Shown here: in pieces, positions 16,262 to 24,072 of the stretch
Layout of the letters: each line of letters starts with the position of its first letter
How positions within the stretch are numbered: position 1 is the stretch's first letter
DNA from: Polynucleobacter sp. UBA962
GTDB lineage: Bacteria; Pseudomonadota; Gammaproteobacteria; Burkholderiales; Burkholderiaceae
NCBI GenBank assembly: GCA_002292975.1
Contig: DBCI01000118.1
Span: 32,022-58,984, forward strand
DNA length: 26,963 nt
Reading direction: 5' to 3'
Notes under the pieces: generated by a model
Seen by the model: the letters and a program-made list of their open reading frames with translations, nothing else
What the model was told of the DNA's origin: nothing
The model's database searches: none
Made by a program: the position numbers and the translations under genes

Positions 16262-17464
16262 ATGTTTGCTGAACGCGTACTTTCTGGCATGCGCCCAACC
16301 GGCGCCTTGCACTTAGGGCATTACCACGGGGTCTTAAAAAACTGGGTACGTCTCCAAGCCGAGTACCCCTGCTTTTTCTTTGTGGCCGACTGGCATGCCT
16401 TAACGACTCACTATGAGACCCCTGAGGTTATCCAAGAGTCGGTTTGGGATATGGTGATTGATTGGTTAGCTGCTGGAGTGGATCCCAATCAGGCTACTTT
16501 GTTTATCCAAAGTAGAGTGCCTGAGCATTCAGAACTCTTCTTGTTGTTAGCGATGGGAACCCCATTGGGCTGGCTTGAGAGAGTGCCCACCTATAAAGAT
16601 CAAATTGAAAAACTTAAAGAGAAAGATCTGCAGACCTACGGATTCTTGGGATACCCATTACTGCAGGCAGCCGATATTTTGATCTATCGTGCTTTGCATG
16701 TCCCCGTGGGTGAAGATCAAGTTCCTCATGTGGAGATGACCCGCGAGGTCGCTCGTCGTTTTAATTACTTATATGGTCGTGAACCCGGTTTTGAAGAAAA
16801 GGCCTTAGAGGCAGTTAAAAAGTTAGGCAGTAAGCGCGCCAAACTTTATGCTGAACTCCGTACTGCGTATCAAGAGCGCGGAGAAGATGAGGCCTTATTG
16901 CAGGCCCAAGCAATGTTGCAAGAGTCCCAGAGTTTATCGATGGCCGATCGCGAGCGTCTCTTTGGCTATTTAGAAGGTGCTCGCAAAATTATTTTGGTAG
17001 AGCCGCAGGCTTTGCTCACCTCGGCGTCTCGCATGCCTGGGCTTGATGGACAAAAGATGTCTAAGTCCTATGGAAATACGATTAGCATTCGTGAAGCGCC
17101 TGGGGAAGTTATTCGTTTGGTGCGTACTATGCCTACCGATCCAGCTCGTGTAAGACGCACTGATCCCGGCAATCCTGTTAATTGCCCTTTGTGGCAGTTT
17201 CATCAGGTCTACTCCGATCAGGCCACTAAAGATTGGGCGGACAAGGGTTGTAAATCGGCGAGTATTGGTTGCTTAGACTGCAAGCAACCCGTGATTGATG
17301 CTATTTTGAGTGAGCAACAACCGATGTTTGAGCGAGCGCAGCAATATCTAGACGACCCAAGCTTGTTGCGCTCTATCATTGCCGATGGCTCCGACAAAGC
17401 ACGTAAGGTAGCGCAAGAGACCATGCGCGATGTCCGTGAGGCCATGGGCCTTGACTTTGATTAA
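16262..17464 (+). CDS. trpS: Tryptophanyl-tRNA synthetase
   Basis: TrpRS activates tryptophan and charges tRNA-Trp. The 400-residue product has the class I signatures: PTGALHLGHYHG (about 12-23, a HIGH variant) and GQKMSKSYGN (about 261-270, KMSKS). DWHALTTHYETP and YPLLQAADILIYRALHVPVG line the active site. The protein is longer than the roughly 335 residues of the E. coli form. The extra sequence lies before KMSKS, about residues 180-245, and includes YAELRTAYQERGEDEALLQA; betaproteobacterial homologues of similar length are known to me. No good Shine-Dalgarno is seen before the ATG. A methyltransferase gene begins 13 bases after the stop. Confidence 0.97.
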   Translation: MFAERVLSGMRPTGALHLGHYHGVLKNWVRLQAEYPCFFFVADWHALTTHYETPEVIQESVWDMVIDWLAAGVDPNQATLFIQSRVPEHSELFLLLAMGTPLGWLERVPTYKDQIEKLKEKDLQTYGFLGYPLLQAADILIYRALHVPVGEDQVPHVEMTREVARRFNYLYGREPGFEEKALEAVKKLGSKRAKLYAELRTAYQERGEDEALLQAQAMLQESQSLSMADRERLFGYLEGARKIILVEPQALLTSASRMPGLDGQKMSKSYGNTISIREAPGEVIRLVRTMPTDPARVRRTDPGNPVNCPLWQFHQVYSDQATKDWADKGCKSASIGCLDCKQPVIDAILSEQQPMFERAQQYLDDPSLLRSIIADGSDKARKVAQETMRDVREAMGLDFD

Positions 17465-17477
17465 TCATTAGCCCGTA

Positions 17478-18041
17478 GTGCACGCAGAACTCGACGTAGT
17501 CTCTCCTTGGGTTGCGCACTATGCTGGTTTCATAAAGCCAGAGGCGAGAGTTTTAGATCTGGCCTGTGGCGGCGGTCGGCATTCCCGCTTCTTGGCGCAT
17601 CAAGGCCATACAGTTATAGCGGTTGATCGTGATCCAGAGTCTTTAGCCAAGGTTAAACATCCGCTCATTACAACCCATTCACTAGATTTGGAAGGTGATG
17701 ATTGGCCTCTCCCAGAGTCTCAGTTTGGACGCTGGGATGCCATCGTGGTTACAAACTATTTATATCGGCCATATGTAGATCTTTTGCCAACTCTCTTAGA
17801 AGAAGGCGGTATTTTGTTGTACGAGACCTTTGCCCTTGGTAATGCTGAGTTTGGTAAACCGTCTAACCCAGCATTTTTACTGCGCCATGGTGAGTTATTA
17901 GAGTTAGCCCAAAAACACCTACTTCATGTGCTTGCCTATCGAGACGGTTTTATAGAGAGCCCCAAACCAGCCATGGTCCAAAGCCTGTGTGCTAGCCGAG
18001 GAGCCCCTAAAATACGCCATCCGTTACAATTTCAAGCTTAA
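17478..18041 (+). CDS. Class I SAM-dependent methyltransferase, TehB-like
   Basis: The 187-residue protein has a Rossmann-type methyltransferase fold. Motif I is VLDLACGGGRHSRFLA (about 25-40), with an acidic residue ending the next strand in VIAVDRD. The strand 4 region is WDAIVVTNYLYRP, and the strand 5 region is LLEEGGILLYETFALGN. It resembles small TehB/UbiE-like methyltransferases, but the substrate cannot be inferred. The start is GTG 17478, giving MHAELDVVSPWVAHYAGFI; no ATG is available before motif I. It fits between trpS and dapA with 13 and 30 bases on the two sides, so it is probably cotranscribed with them. The connection to either pathway is not evident. Confidence 0.85.
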   Translation: MHAELDVVSPWVAHYAGFIKPEARVLDLACGGGRHSRFLAHQGHTVIAVDRDPESLAKVKHPLITTHSLDLEGDDWPLPESQFGRWDAIVVTNYLYRPYVDLLPTLLEEGGILLYETFALGNAEFGKPSNPAFLLRHGELLELAQKHLLHVLAYRDGFIESPKPAMVQSLCASRGAPKIRHPLQFQA

Positions 18042-18071
18042 GAACCTCAGTCATTTAATTATCCAATACCC

Positions 18072-18968
18072 ATGACCCAATTGATGACCGGCAGTATGGT
18101 TGCGATTGCAACCCCGATGCATGATGACGGTAGCCTTGACTATGCTGCTCTGCGCTCGCTATTGGATTGGCATGTCATCGAAGGGACAGATGCGATTGTG
18201 ATTGTGGGTACAAGCGGTGAGTCACCCACAGTATCTGTGGAAGAGCATTGCGAGTTAATCCGTGTGGCCGTAGAGCAAATTAAAGGCCGCATACCTGTGA
18301 TTGCAGGAACCGGTGGTAACTCGACCCGCGAAGCGATTGAGTTAACCGAGTTTGCAAAAAAAGTGGGTGCGACCGCAAGCCTACAAGTGGTGCCGTATTA
18401 CAACAAGCCAACCCAAGAGGGTATGTACGCTCACTTTAAAACGATTGCCGAGAAAGTGGATCTCCCCGTAGTTTTATATAACGTACCAGGAAGAACGGTC
18501 GCTGATTTAGCGAATGACACCACGATTCGTTTGGCACAAGTTCCAGGGATCATCGGCATTAAAGACGCTACAGGTAATTTAGAGCGAGGCTCATTCTTAC
18601 TAGCCGAGTTAAAGACCAAAAAACTCGATCACTTCACTGTTTACTCTGGCGATGATTTGACTGCTATATTCCTGATGCTTATGGGTGGTCATGGCAACAT
18701 CTCGGTAACGGCCAATGTGGCACCTCGTTTAATGAGTGCGCTTTGTAAGGCGGCGATTGCAGGAGACCCCGTAACGGCACGGACTATTCAATATCAATTA
18801 TTGGCTGTTCATAAAATGATGTTCATAGAAGCCAACCCCATACCTGTAAAGTGGGCTTTGCATCAAATGGGCAAAATGGAGGCAGGGATTCGTTTACCAT
18901 TAACCCCGCTAAGCCATGCCCTCCGCGAGCCCCTAAAGCAGGCACTGCATGGTGCGGGCCTAATTTAG
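18072..18968 (+). CDS. dapA: 4-hydroxy-tetrahydrodipicolinate synthase
   Basis: DapA condenses pyruvate with aspartate semialdehyde in the first committed step of the lysine and diaminopimelate pathway, so it also supplies peptidoglycan precursors. The 298-residue product is a TIM-barrel Schiff-base aldolase. The lysine forming the Schiff base is K164 in [10 protein letters not shown], and Y136 in YNVPGRT is the catalytic tyrosine. Both are offset by three from E. coli K161 and Y133. [11 protein letters not shown] carries T47-S48 where E. coli has two threonines, a conservative change in the proton relay. [10 protein letters not shown] is also intact. It lies 30 bases after the methyltransferase and 35 bases before bamC, a dapA-bamC pairing seen in many proteobacteria. 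Confidence 0.97.
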   Translation: MTQLMTGSMVAIATPMHDDGSLDYAALRSLLDWHVIEGTDAIVIVGTSGESPTVSVEEHCELIRVAVEQIKGRIPVIAGTGGNSTREAIELTEFAKKVGATASLQVVPYYNKPTQEGMYAHFKTIAEKVDLPVVLYNVPGRTVADLANDTTIRLAQVPGIIGIKDATGNLERGSFLLAELKTKKLDHFTVYSGDDLTAIFLMLMGGHGNISVTANVAPRLMSALCKAAIAGDPVTARTIQYQLLAVHKMMFIEANPIPVKWALHQMGKMEAGIRLPLTPLSHALREPLKQALHGAGLI

Positions 18969-19003
18969 TTATTTGATAATCACATGAAAGACCTAAGAGA
19001 CTA

Positions 19004-20134
19004 ATGCGTTTAGGAATGCAATCCTCATTGATCGTTGTATTGGCTCTTGGCCTCACCGCCTGCAGTAGCTTTAGTAGTTTGACCGCGAGCGATAAGGTTG
19101 ACTATAAAAAACAGGGTGAGGTTCGAGGGCCTAATCTGGCTTTACCCCCAGATTTAATAACGGCACAGGCCGACCGTCGCTTTATTGTGCAAGATGGTAC
19201 TGCAACGATGTCGGAGTACAGCCAAGCGGTTAAGAAATCCTCACAGATGCGCACAAACGTCTTGACTGGCATTCCGGGAATGAAGATTGAGCGTGATGGT
19301 GATAAACGCTGGTTAGTTGTTGATAAGTCAGCAGCAAGCCTTTATCCACAAATAAAGGACTTTTGGCAAGAAAATGGATTTTTACTCCTCATTGACTCTC
19401 CATCCACCGGAATCCTGGAAACCGATTGGGCCGAGAACCGCACCAAGATCCCACAGGACATTATTCGTAGAACCTTAGGTAAGGTCCTAGACTCGCTCTA
19501 TGACTCAGGTGAGCGCGATAAGTTTAGAACTCGCCTTGAGGTTCAAAAGCCCGATGTGACCGAGATTTATATTTCTCATAAGGGAGCCATCGAGGTTCCT
19601 TTAAAAGATGCCAATACAACGATTTCGACACGCTGGACTGTTCGACCATCAGACCCAGAGCTGGAGGCGATTTTCCTAACCCGCCTGATGGAGCGCTTGG
19701 GAATGACCCAAGAGCAAGCAAAGGCTCAGATTACGACCACCGCAGCAGCGCCTAAGACGCCAAAGGCAAAGCTAATTGAGGATGGAGCGGAAACTCGTAT
19801 TGAGATGACCCAAAGTTTTGATCGGGCATGGCGCGATGTAGGCTTGGCACTCGATCGTTCTAATTTTACCGTCGATGATCGCGATCGCTCTAAGGGGATT
19901 TACTTTGTCCGCTATGTCAATCCAAAGGACCTAGGCGATAGCAGAGGTTGGTTTGGGCGTACCTTTGGTAAGACTGATGACGCCGACAAAAAGGCGAAGG
20001 TTTATCGTGTTGTAGTTCAGGATCGAGGCCAGAACCAAATCGTAATCTCGGTGCAAGATTCTGATGGCAAACCAGAAAATACGGCGACGGGTAATCAGTT
20101 ATTAACCACCCTTGATCGGCAGCTCATTAAATAG
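19004..20134 (+). CDS. bamC: Outer-membrane assembly lipoprotein BamC
   Basis: BamC (NlpB) is a lipoprotein of the BAM complex that inserts beta-barrel proteins into the outer membrane. The 376-residue precursor has a short signal peptide and the lipobox LTAC with C20 as the lipidated cysteine. The mature start contains DKVDYKKQ and LALPPDL, the conserved unstructured segment that contacts BamD. Two helix-grip domains follow, about 90-205 (RWLVVDKSAASLYPQIKDFW) and about 265-375 (IEMTQSFDRAWRDVGLALDR). The position after dapA agrees with the E. coli dapA-nlpB pair. ATG 19016 (residue 5) is an alternative start that keeps the signal peptide. A strong terminator follows at 20168. Confidence 0.95.
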   Translation: MRLGMQSSLIVVLALGLTACSSFSSLTASDKVDYKKQGEVRGPNLALPPDLITAQADRRFIVQDGTATMSEYSQAVKKSSQMRTNVLTGIPGMKIERDGDKRWLVVDKSAASLYPQIKDFWQENGFLLLIDSPSTGILETDWAENRTKIPQDIIRRTLGKVLDSLYDSGERDKFRTRLEVQKPDVTEIYISHKGAIEVPLKDANTTISTRWTVRPSDPELEAIFLTRLMERLGMTQEQAKAQITTTAAAPKTPKAKLIEDGAETRIEMTQSFDRAWRDVGLALDRSNFTVDDRDRSKGIYFVRYVNPKDLGDSRGWFGRTFGKTDDADKKAKVYRVVVQDRGQNQIVISVQDSDGKPENTATGNQLLTTLDRQLIK

Positions 20135-20167
20135 CGAAGCTCATGAGGTTGAAGAAACTACTAATAA

Positions 20168-20195
20168 AAAAAGGCACTCAAACGAGTGCCTTTTT
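20168..20195. terminator. Strong bidirectional terminator between bamC and the small lipoprotein gene
   Basis: GGCACTC (20173-20179), loop AAAC, GAGTGCC (20184-20190) form a perfect stem extended by A/T pairs on both sides. The + strand continues in T5 and the - strand in T7. It is placed 33 bases after bamC and 16 bases beyond the convergent lipoprotein gene, so it terminates both. Confidence 0.93.
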
Positions 20196-20211
20196 CATGT
20201 CTGCAGAAAAA

Positions 20212-20427
20212 TTACTTCTTCGCTGGAGCAGCAGGCGCTGGAGCGGCAGCAGGCGCAGCTGCTGGAGCGGCAGGAGCTGCAGCAGGAGCAGCGCCGTCAG
20301 CTGGCTTAGCGTCAGCAGCTGGAGCAGCAGGAGCGGCAGGAGCAGCAGCTGGCTTAGCTTCTTCTTTCTTACCGCAAGCAGATAAAGCAACGGCCAACAT
20401 AGCGGCCAATAGTAGTGACTTCTTCAT
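20212..20427 (-). CDS. Small Ala/Pro-rich lipoprotein
   Basis: The 71-residue precursor has a clear lipoprotein signal: KKSLLLAAMLAVAL followed by SAC with C18 as the lipidation site. The mature part is only about 54 residues, starts CGKKEEAKP, and is otherwise almost all Ala and Pro (repeated APAAP units) with a few Lys and Asp, ending AKK. Such a chain should be extended and disordered, anchored in a membrane with a lysine tail free. It could space or tether in the periplasm, but no function is recognised. AAAGGAAA lies just before the ATG and an extended -10 promoter is visible upstream, so it has its own transcription signals. The low-complexity DNA opens long frames on the other strand that are not genes. 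Confidence 0.85.
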   Translation of the reverse strand: MKKSLLLAAMLAVALSACGKKEEAKPAAAPAAPAAPAADAKPADGAAPAAAPAAPAAAPAAAPAPAAPAKK

Positions 20428-20466
20428 TATTATTTCCTTTAAATTAAAAACGATTTACATCCGATT

Positions 20467-20492
20467 TACAGCAATTACCGGTAATTGTTGTA
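20467..20492. repeat. 26-base dyad with perfect 16-base palindromic core
   Basis: The core CAATTACCGGTAATTG (20472-20487) is a perfect palindrome. Outside it TACA (20467-20470) pairs with TGTA (20489-20492), leaving one mismatch between 20471 and 20488. It lies 40-65 bases upstream of the lipoprotein start. No T-run follows on either strand, so it is not a terminator. It could be an operator or a leader hairpin. Confidence 0.55.
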
Positions 20493-20541
20493 GGACCTAA
20501 TCAGAGATACTTTGGGTAAACCCCAACTAAATCCAAACAGG

Positions 20542-20550
20542 ATTATAGCA
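20542..20550 (-). promoter_or_regulatory. Extended -10 promoter for the small lipoprotein gene
   Basis: On the - strand TGC is followed by TATAAT (20542-20547), a perfect -10 hexamer with the extended TGN element. No good -35 is visible 17 bases upstream. Transcription would start near 20535, giving a leader of about 108 bases. Confidence 0.55.
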
Positions 20551-20606
20551 ATCGAATCTAATTTTTTTCATCACCCCCAGGGATAAGAAAGCCCTCTGAT
20601 GATGAC

Positions 20607-21875
20607 TTAGGCCCAGATTAGCCACCCTGAGCAGTAAGCCTCATAAAGCGAGCTGGCTTGAGGGATCCATTTTTCTGGACTTGGACTCACTAAAACCTTA
20701 TTTCTCCTTGAGTTTTTGGCTCCCAAGCATAGTGAATGCACCCGAGCAAGTTCTAACCACGCTTTTTGCACAACAGGAAACTCTTTACGCGATACTGCCT
20801 CACCATTGCAAAAGACCTCATTGCCCCAAATGAGAAGACGAGTTTGGGGGTGGGGAACAAGAGTTTTGGAATGCAGGCTTTGCCAAAAGGCTTTGGGCGT
20901 GATCGTTACAGGAGGAGCCTCAAAAATGGCCTGTGGTTTAGGCTCACTTAGATAAGCACCAATGCCTGGAAGCCATTGCTTTCCTTGATCCAAGGCTAAC
21001 TTGCGAAGGTGTTTGGTAATTTGCTCCTCTAATAGTCTGGGTAATACCGCTGGGTCTTTGCTAGCGCCTTGCAATGGATCGGCATACCGGGCGGAAAGAC
21101 TAGGATCATCCTCAAGGGATTCGGCAAGGCGCCATAAACCCTCCTGTAAGAGCTCTCGATAACTAGGTGAGCGAAAGCCTACCGACCAGGTCTGACAGCC
21201 AGCATCTAAGGCAACTCCTTCATGCGCAATATGAGGAGGCAAGTACAAGAGATCACCAGGCTCTAGTACCCACTCCTCTTTAGCCTTAAAGCGCGACAAG
21301 ATCTTGAGGGGCAGATCGTCCCGTAAGGATAAATCGGACTGCGTAGAGATCTTCCAACGGCGACGACCTTCCATTTGGATCAGAAAGACGTCGTAGGAGT
21401 CTACGTGGGGACCCACGCCACCCCCAACACCGGCAATGCTAATCATCAGATCATCGAGGCGAGCATCTGGAATAAACCGAAACCACGATAAGACATTAGC
21501 TGCAGCTGGGTGGCGTGCCTCGACCCCTTGTACCAAGAGGGTCCAATCTTGGGATTGCAAGGAGGGTAATTGCCCCTTCCGAAAAGGGCCATGCTCAAGT
21601 TGCCAGGGTTTGGCTTTGACCAAGCGAGCCTCGCTGTGGCCATCGCTAGCATAGCTAAACAATACCTTAGCAGAAATTGGGCTTTGTAAGGCTTGCCCCT
21701 GTGCTTTTGCTAGCGCAAAACTAGGGATCGCATTGCGGATCAGGAGAGGGCGTTTATGCCAATACTCACGCATAAAGGCAACGGGGCTTCGTTGTCCTAA
21801 TAGTGCCCAGGGCACATCAAGAGGAAGCCGGGCCGGGGCTTTGGGCGCCTGATAGATTGAATCGGTCTTAGTCAA
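20607..21875 (-). CDS. roxA: Ribosomal protein L16 arginine 3-hydroxylase (JmjC/cupin oxygenase)
   Basis: RoxA (YcfD) is a 2-oxoglutarate- and Fe(II)-dependent oxygenase that hydroxylates an arginine of ribosomal protein L16. The 422-residue product has REYWHKRPLLIRNAIPSF near 36-53, typical of the group. The iron triad is H157 and D159 in GPHVDSYDVFL and H218 in PPHIAHEG. QMEGRRRWKIS and LEPGDLLYLPP complete the JmjC-type double-stranded helix. The remaining part is a dimerisation and winged-helix region. The start is TTG 21875; the frame closes upstream at 21891-21893 and the first ATG is at residue 35, too late for the fold. The N-terminus is extended by about 15 residues relative to E. 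coli YcfD as I remember it. An FKBP gene starts 33 bases away, divergently. Confidence 0.93.
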   Translation of the reverse strand: MTKTDSIYQAPKAPARLPLDVPWALLGQRSPVAFMREYWHKRPLLIRNAIPSFALAKAQGQALQSPISAKVLFSYASDGHSEARLVKAKPWQLEHGPFRKGQLPSLQSQDWTLLVQGVEARHPAAANVLSWFRFIPDARLDDLMISIAGVGGGVGPHVDSYDVFLIQMEGRRRWKISTQSDLSLRDDLPLKILSRFKAKEEWVLEPGDLLYLPPHIAHEGVALDAGCQTWSVGFRSPSYRELLQEGLWRLAESLEDDPSLSARYADPLQGASKDPAVLPRLLEEQITKHLRKLALDQGKQWLPGIGAYLSEPKPQAIFEAPPVTITPKAFWQSLHSKTLVPHPQTRLLIWGNEVFCNGEAVSRKEFPVVQKAWLELARVHSLCLGAKNSRRNKVLVSPSPEKWIPQASSLYEAYCSGWLIWA

Positions 21876-21907
21876 GTAAAATAGCCTTATTCAGGAACTC
21901 CATCGCT

Positions 21908-22531
21908 ATGAAGATTGAAAAAAATACCATCGTCTCTCTCCGTTACAAACTCAGCGATGCACAAAATAACATTATCGAAGAACCCGATACCGTGATGGTA
22001 TACCTTCATGGCGGGTACTCGGGGACCTTCCCAAAAATCGAGAGCTTACTCGATGGCAAGGATGTCGGTTTTGAAACCACTGTGCAACTAGAGCCCCACG
22101 ATGCCTTTGGTGAGTACGATCCCAACCTCCTGAAGATTGAACCTCGTGAGCGCTTCCCAGAGCCGCTCGAGATCGGGATGCAATTTGAAGGGATACCCGA
22201 AGAGTTATCGCCCGATGAAATTTTAGATGCCGATGAAGACGACGATGATGAGGATGATGAAGAGACCGATACCTTAATCTACACGGTGACCGAGCTTGCT
22301 GATAAACAAGTGGTCTTGGACGGTAATCACCCCTTAGCCGGAATGGCCCTGCGGTTTTGGTTACAGGTCGAGGATGTTCGTCAGGCCACCGACGATGAGA
22401 TTGCCAATCAGCATCCGCACGATGAAGATGGCTTTGGACTTGATCTTGCCAACGAAGACGATTTAGACGATCTTGATATCAGTGGTAGCGACCCTAAGGA
22501 CCCTGGTAATAGCCCCAGAACCTTGCACTAG
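21908..22531 (+). CDS. FKBP-type peptidyl-prolyl isomerase, SlyD-like, with acidic loop and tail
   Basis: SlyD-type proteins are cytoplasmic prolyl isomerases and chaperones. Here the FKBP part is split in the usual way. Residues 1-65 (EKNTIVSLRYKLSDAQ, VYLHGGYSGTFPKIESLLDG) and 138-156 (GNHPLAGMALRFWLQVEDVR) make the FKBP fold. Residues about 66-137 form the insert-in-flap chaperone domain (EPHDAFGEYDPNLL, ERFPEPLEIGMQFEG). Within the insert lies an acidic run at 107-121 (DADEDDDDEDDEETD) that normal SlyD lacks. The C-terminal tail (about 160-207) is again acidic (LANEDDLDDLDISG) with few histidines and no cysteines, unlike the metal-binding tail of E. coli SlyD. I therefore do not call it slyD. 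It starts 32 bases from the divergent roxA. Confidence 0.85.
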   Translation: MKIEKNTIVSLRYKLSDAQNNIIEEPDTVMVYLHGGYSGTFPKIESLLDGKDVGFETTVQLEPHDAFGEYDPNLLKIEPRERFPEPLEIGMQFEGIPEELSPDEILDADEDDDDEDDEETDTLIYTVTELADKQVVLDGNHPLAGMALRFWLQVEDVRQATDDEIANQHPHDEDGFGLDLANEDDLDDLDISGSDPKDPGNSPRTLH

Positions 22532-22537
22532 GCCACT

Positions 22538-23296
22538 TTATTCTTTAAGAAGTTGCTTGATGGCATCAAGCTCTCGTTTGGTCTCTTGATGACCGACATC
22601 ATCGCTGGCTTGCCCACCTAATTTAGCAATTGCTTCCTCGAGTGCCTTGATCTTGTTTTCTTGTTCGATGGTTGCATCAATCAAACTCTTGAGCGCGAGT
22701 GATACTGGATCATCAGCATTGGGCGTAATGCCATAGGCCGAGAAACTCGCCTTGCTAGCATCGCTAGCATCCTTCGGTAGATCGGGATGCAGGATGCGTG
22801 CGGGTACCCCAACCGCAGTTGCTCCCGCCGGAATTTCTTTTAAGACCACCGCATTCGAACCAATGCGGGCACCATCGCCCACCGTAAAACCACCCAAGAC
22901 CTTTGCCCCCGCACTAACGACAACCCCTTTACCTAATGTCGGGTGACGCTTAAGCCCTTTGTAAAGAGAGGTGCCGCCTAAGGTGACCCCTTGGTAGATT
23001 GTGGTGTCATCCCCAATCTCTGCGGTCTCACCGATGACAATGCCTAAACCATGGTCGAGGAACACCCGTCTGCCAAGACGAGCTCCGGGGTGGATCTCAA
23101 TATTGGTCAAAAAACGGGCTAGGGATGCTAAAAATCGAGCGGGCCACTTGAGCCCGATGTTCCACAGGGCGTGATTAAGACGATGCAACCAAATGGCATG
23201 TAAGCCTGGATAGCAGGTGATGACCTCGAGACGATGCCGGGCAGCGGGATCCCGCGCAATGATGGCATCGACGTCTTCCAATAATGTACTGAACAT
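22538..23296 (-). CDS. cysE: Serine O-acetyltransferase
   Basis: CysE makes O-acetylserine from serine and acetyl-CoA, the carbon skeleton for cysteine. The 252-residue product begins with a short helical domain (VDAIIARDPAARHRLEVITC, YPGLHAIWLHRLNHALW). A left-handed beta-helix of hexapeptide repeats follows, including IEIHPGARLGRRVFLDHGLG, IVIGETAEIGDDTTIYQGVT and ARIGSNAVVLKEIPAGATAV. The catalytic histidine and aspartate in DHG are present. The short N-terminus matches the EpsC-like type rather than the 273-residue E. coli enzyme. An additional C-terminal extension from about residue 205 ends in a charged coiled coil (EQENKIKALEEAIAKL), where feedback by cysteine might be altered. It follows trmJ by 23 bases and probably shares its transcript. 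Confidence 0.95.
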   Translation of the reverse strand: MFSTLLEDVDAIIARDPAARHRLEVITCYPGLHAIWLHRLNHALWNIGLKWPARFLASLARFLTNIEIHPGARLGRRVFLDHGLGIVIGETAEIGDDTTIYQGVTLGGTSLYKGLKRHPTLGKGVVVSAGAKVLGGFTVGDGARIGSNAVVLKEIPAGATAVGVPARILHPDLPKDASDASKASFSAYGITPNADDPVSLALKSLIDATIEQENKIKALEEAIAKLGGQASDDVGHQETKRELDAIKQLLKE

Positions 23297-23319
23297 TCCC
23301 CTAGTGTAACGGGAGCGAG

Positions 23320-24072
23320 CTATTTCCTCAGCAGCATTTGTTTGGCAATTCCGCGCAGGAGATCAATCTCCTCCTTGCGCAAATGCGTTCTTGCGAACAA
23401 GGATTGCAAGCGTGGCATTAATTTCTTGGGATGACTAGGATCTAAATACCCAATGGCCTCAAGACCAGCCTGCCAGTGTTCGAGCATTGCAGCAACTGCA
23501 ATAGGATCAGCCAGATCCTTAGGATCAGACTGGGGAGTGTGCTCGCGACCTTCCATCAGGACTTGACGCAAACCAAAAGCGCACACCATGACCGCCTGTG
23601 CCAGATTGAGGGAAGGGTAGTCGGGGTTGGCGGGTAAATAAACCCGGTGCGTGCAAAAAGCAAGATCCTCATTCTCTAGACCAGTGCGCTCCGGACCAAA
23701 GACCATTGCCACGCATTGTTGATTACTCACCGCATCCAGCAAGAGATCTAAACCACTATTCCAGTCTAAGGCGGGCGGACCAAATTCTCGTTCACGGCTT
23801 GTTAGTCCCAGAACAACACCGCATGAATGAAGAGCTTGGGAAAGCGATTGGCTGATCGTGGTCTTGGCGAGCACATCGCCAGCACCGCTTGCTAGGGCAA
23901 TGGCTTCGGCATCCTCATGCATGTTCTCTTGCCGCGGACGAATGAGGTGCAATTGCTCAAACCCCATGGTTTTCAGGGCCCGCGCGGTGGAGCCCACATT
24001 ACCTGCGTGGCTAGTTTCCACCAAGACCCAGCGCACTATATCGCTGTGTACAGAAAAAGAGTTTTTGGTCAT
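23320..24072 (-). CDS. trmJ: tRNA (cytidine/uridine-2'-O-)-methyltransferase TrmJ
   Basis: TrmJ methylates the 2'-oxygen of nucleotide 32 in the anticodon loop of several tRNAs. The 250-residue product has the SPOUT trefoil-knot pattern. Motif 1 is VETSHAGNVGSTARALKTMG, motif 2 MVFGPERTGLENEDLAFC and motif 3 YPSLNLAQAVMVCAFGLRQV; an additional helical C-terminal part follows. I start at ATG 24072. TTG 24081 would add three residues (M-R-L) and is less likely. It shares a transcription direction with cysE, and its start faces suhB across about 150 bases. The trmJ-cysE pair beside a divergent suhB is a familiar proteobacterial layout. Confidence 0.93.
   Translation of the reverse strand: MTKNSFSVHSDIVRWVLVETSHAGNVGSTARALKTMGFEQLHLIRPRQENMHEDAEAIALASGAGDVLAKTTISQSLSQALHSCGVVLGLTSREREFGPPALDWNSGLDLLLDAVSNQQCVAMVFGPERTGLENEDLAFCTHRVYLPANPDYPSLNLAQAVMVCAFGLRQVLMEGREHTPQSDPKDLADPIAVAAMLEHWQAGLEAIGYLDPSHPKKLMPRLQSLFARTHLRKEEIDLLRGIAKQMLLRK

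Larger units (their letters stand above)
20428..20606 (-). promoter_or_regulatory. Leader and promoter region of the small lipoprotein gene
   Basis: Read on the - strand this 179-base gap holds an extended -10 (20542-20550), a short hairpin (TTGGG 20512-20516 with CCCAA 20522-20526) and a 26-base dyad (20467-20492), then the ribosome-binding site. The implied untranslated leader is about 100 bases, long for such a small gene. No coding frame is seen. Confidence 0.55.

Noticed and set aside
20143..20500. Long open frames on both strands opposite and around the Ala/Pro-rich lipoprotein, giving Ser/Arg-, Leu- and Ala/Gly-rich chains
   Set aside because: They arise from the repetitive G+C-rich codons of the lipoprotein gene. 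None has a ribosome-binding site or a family-like sequence.
20560..20606. Imperfect hairpin downstream of roxA as its terminator
   Set aside because: On the - strand the stem is followed by A residues, not T, so it does not have terminator form.
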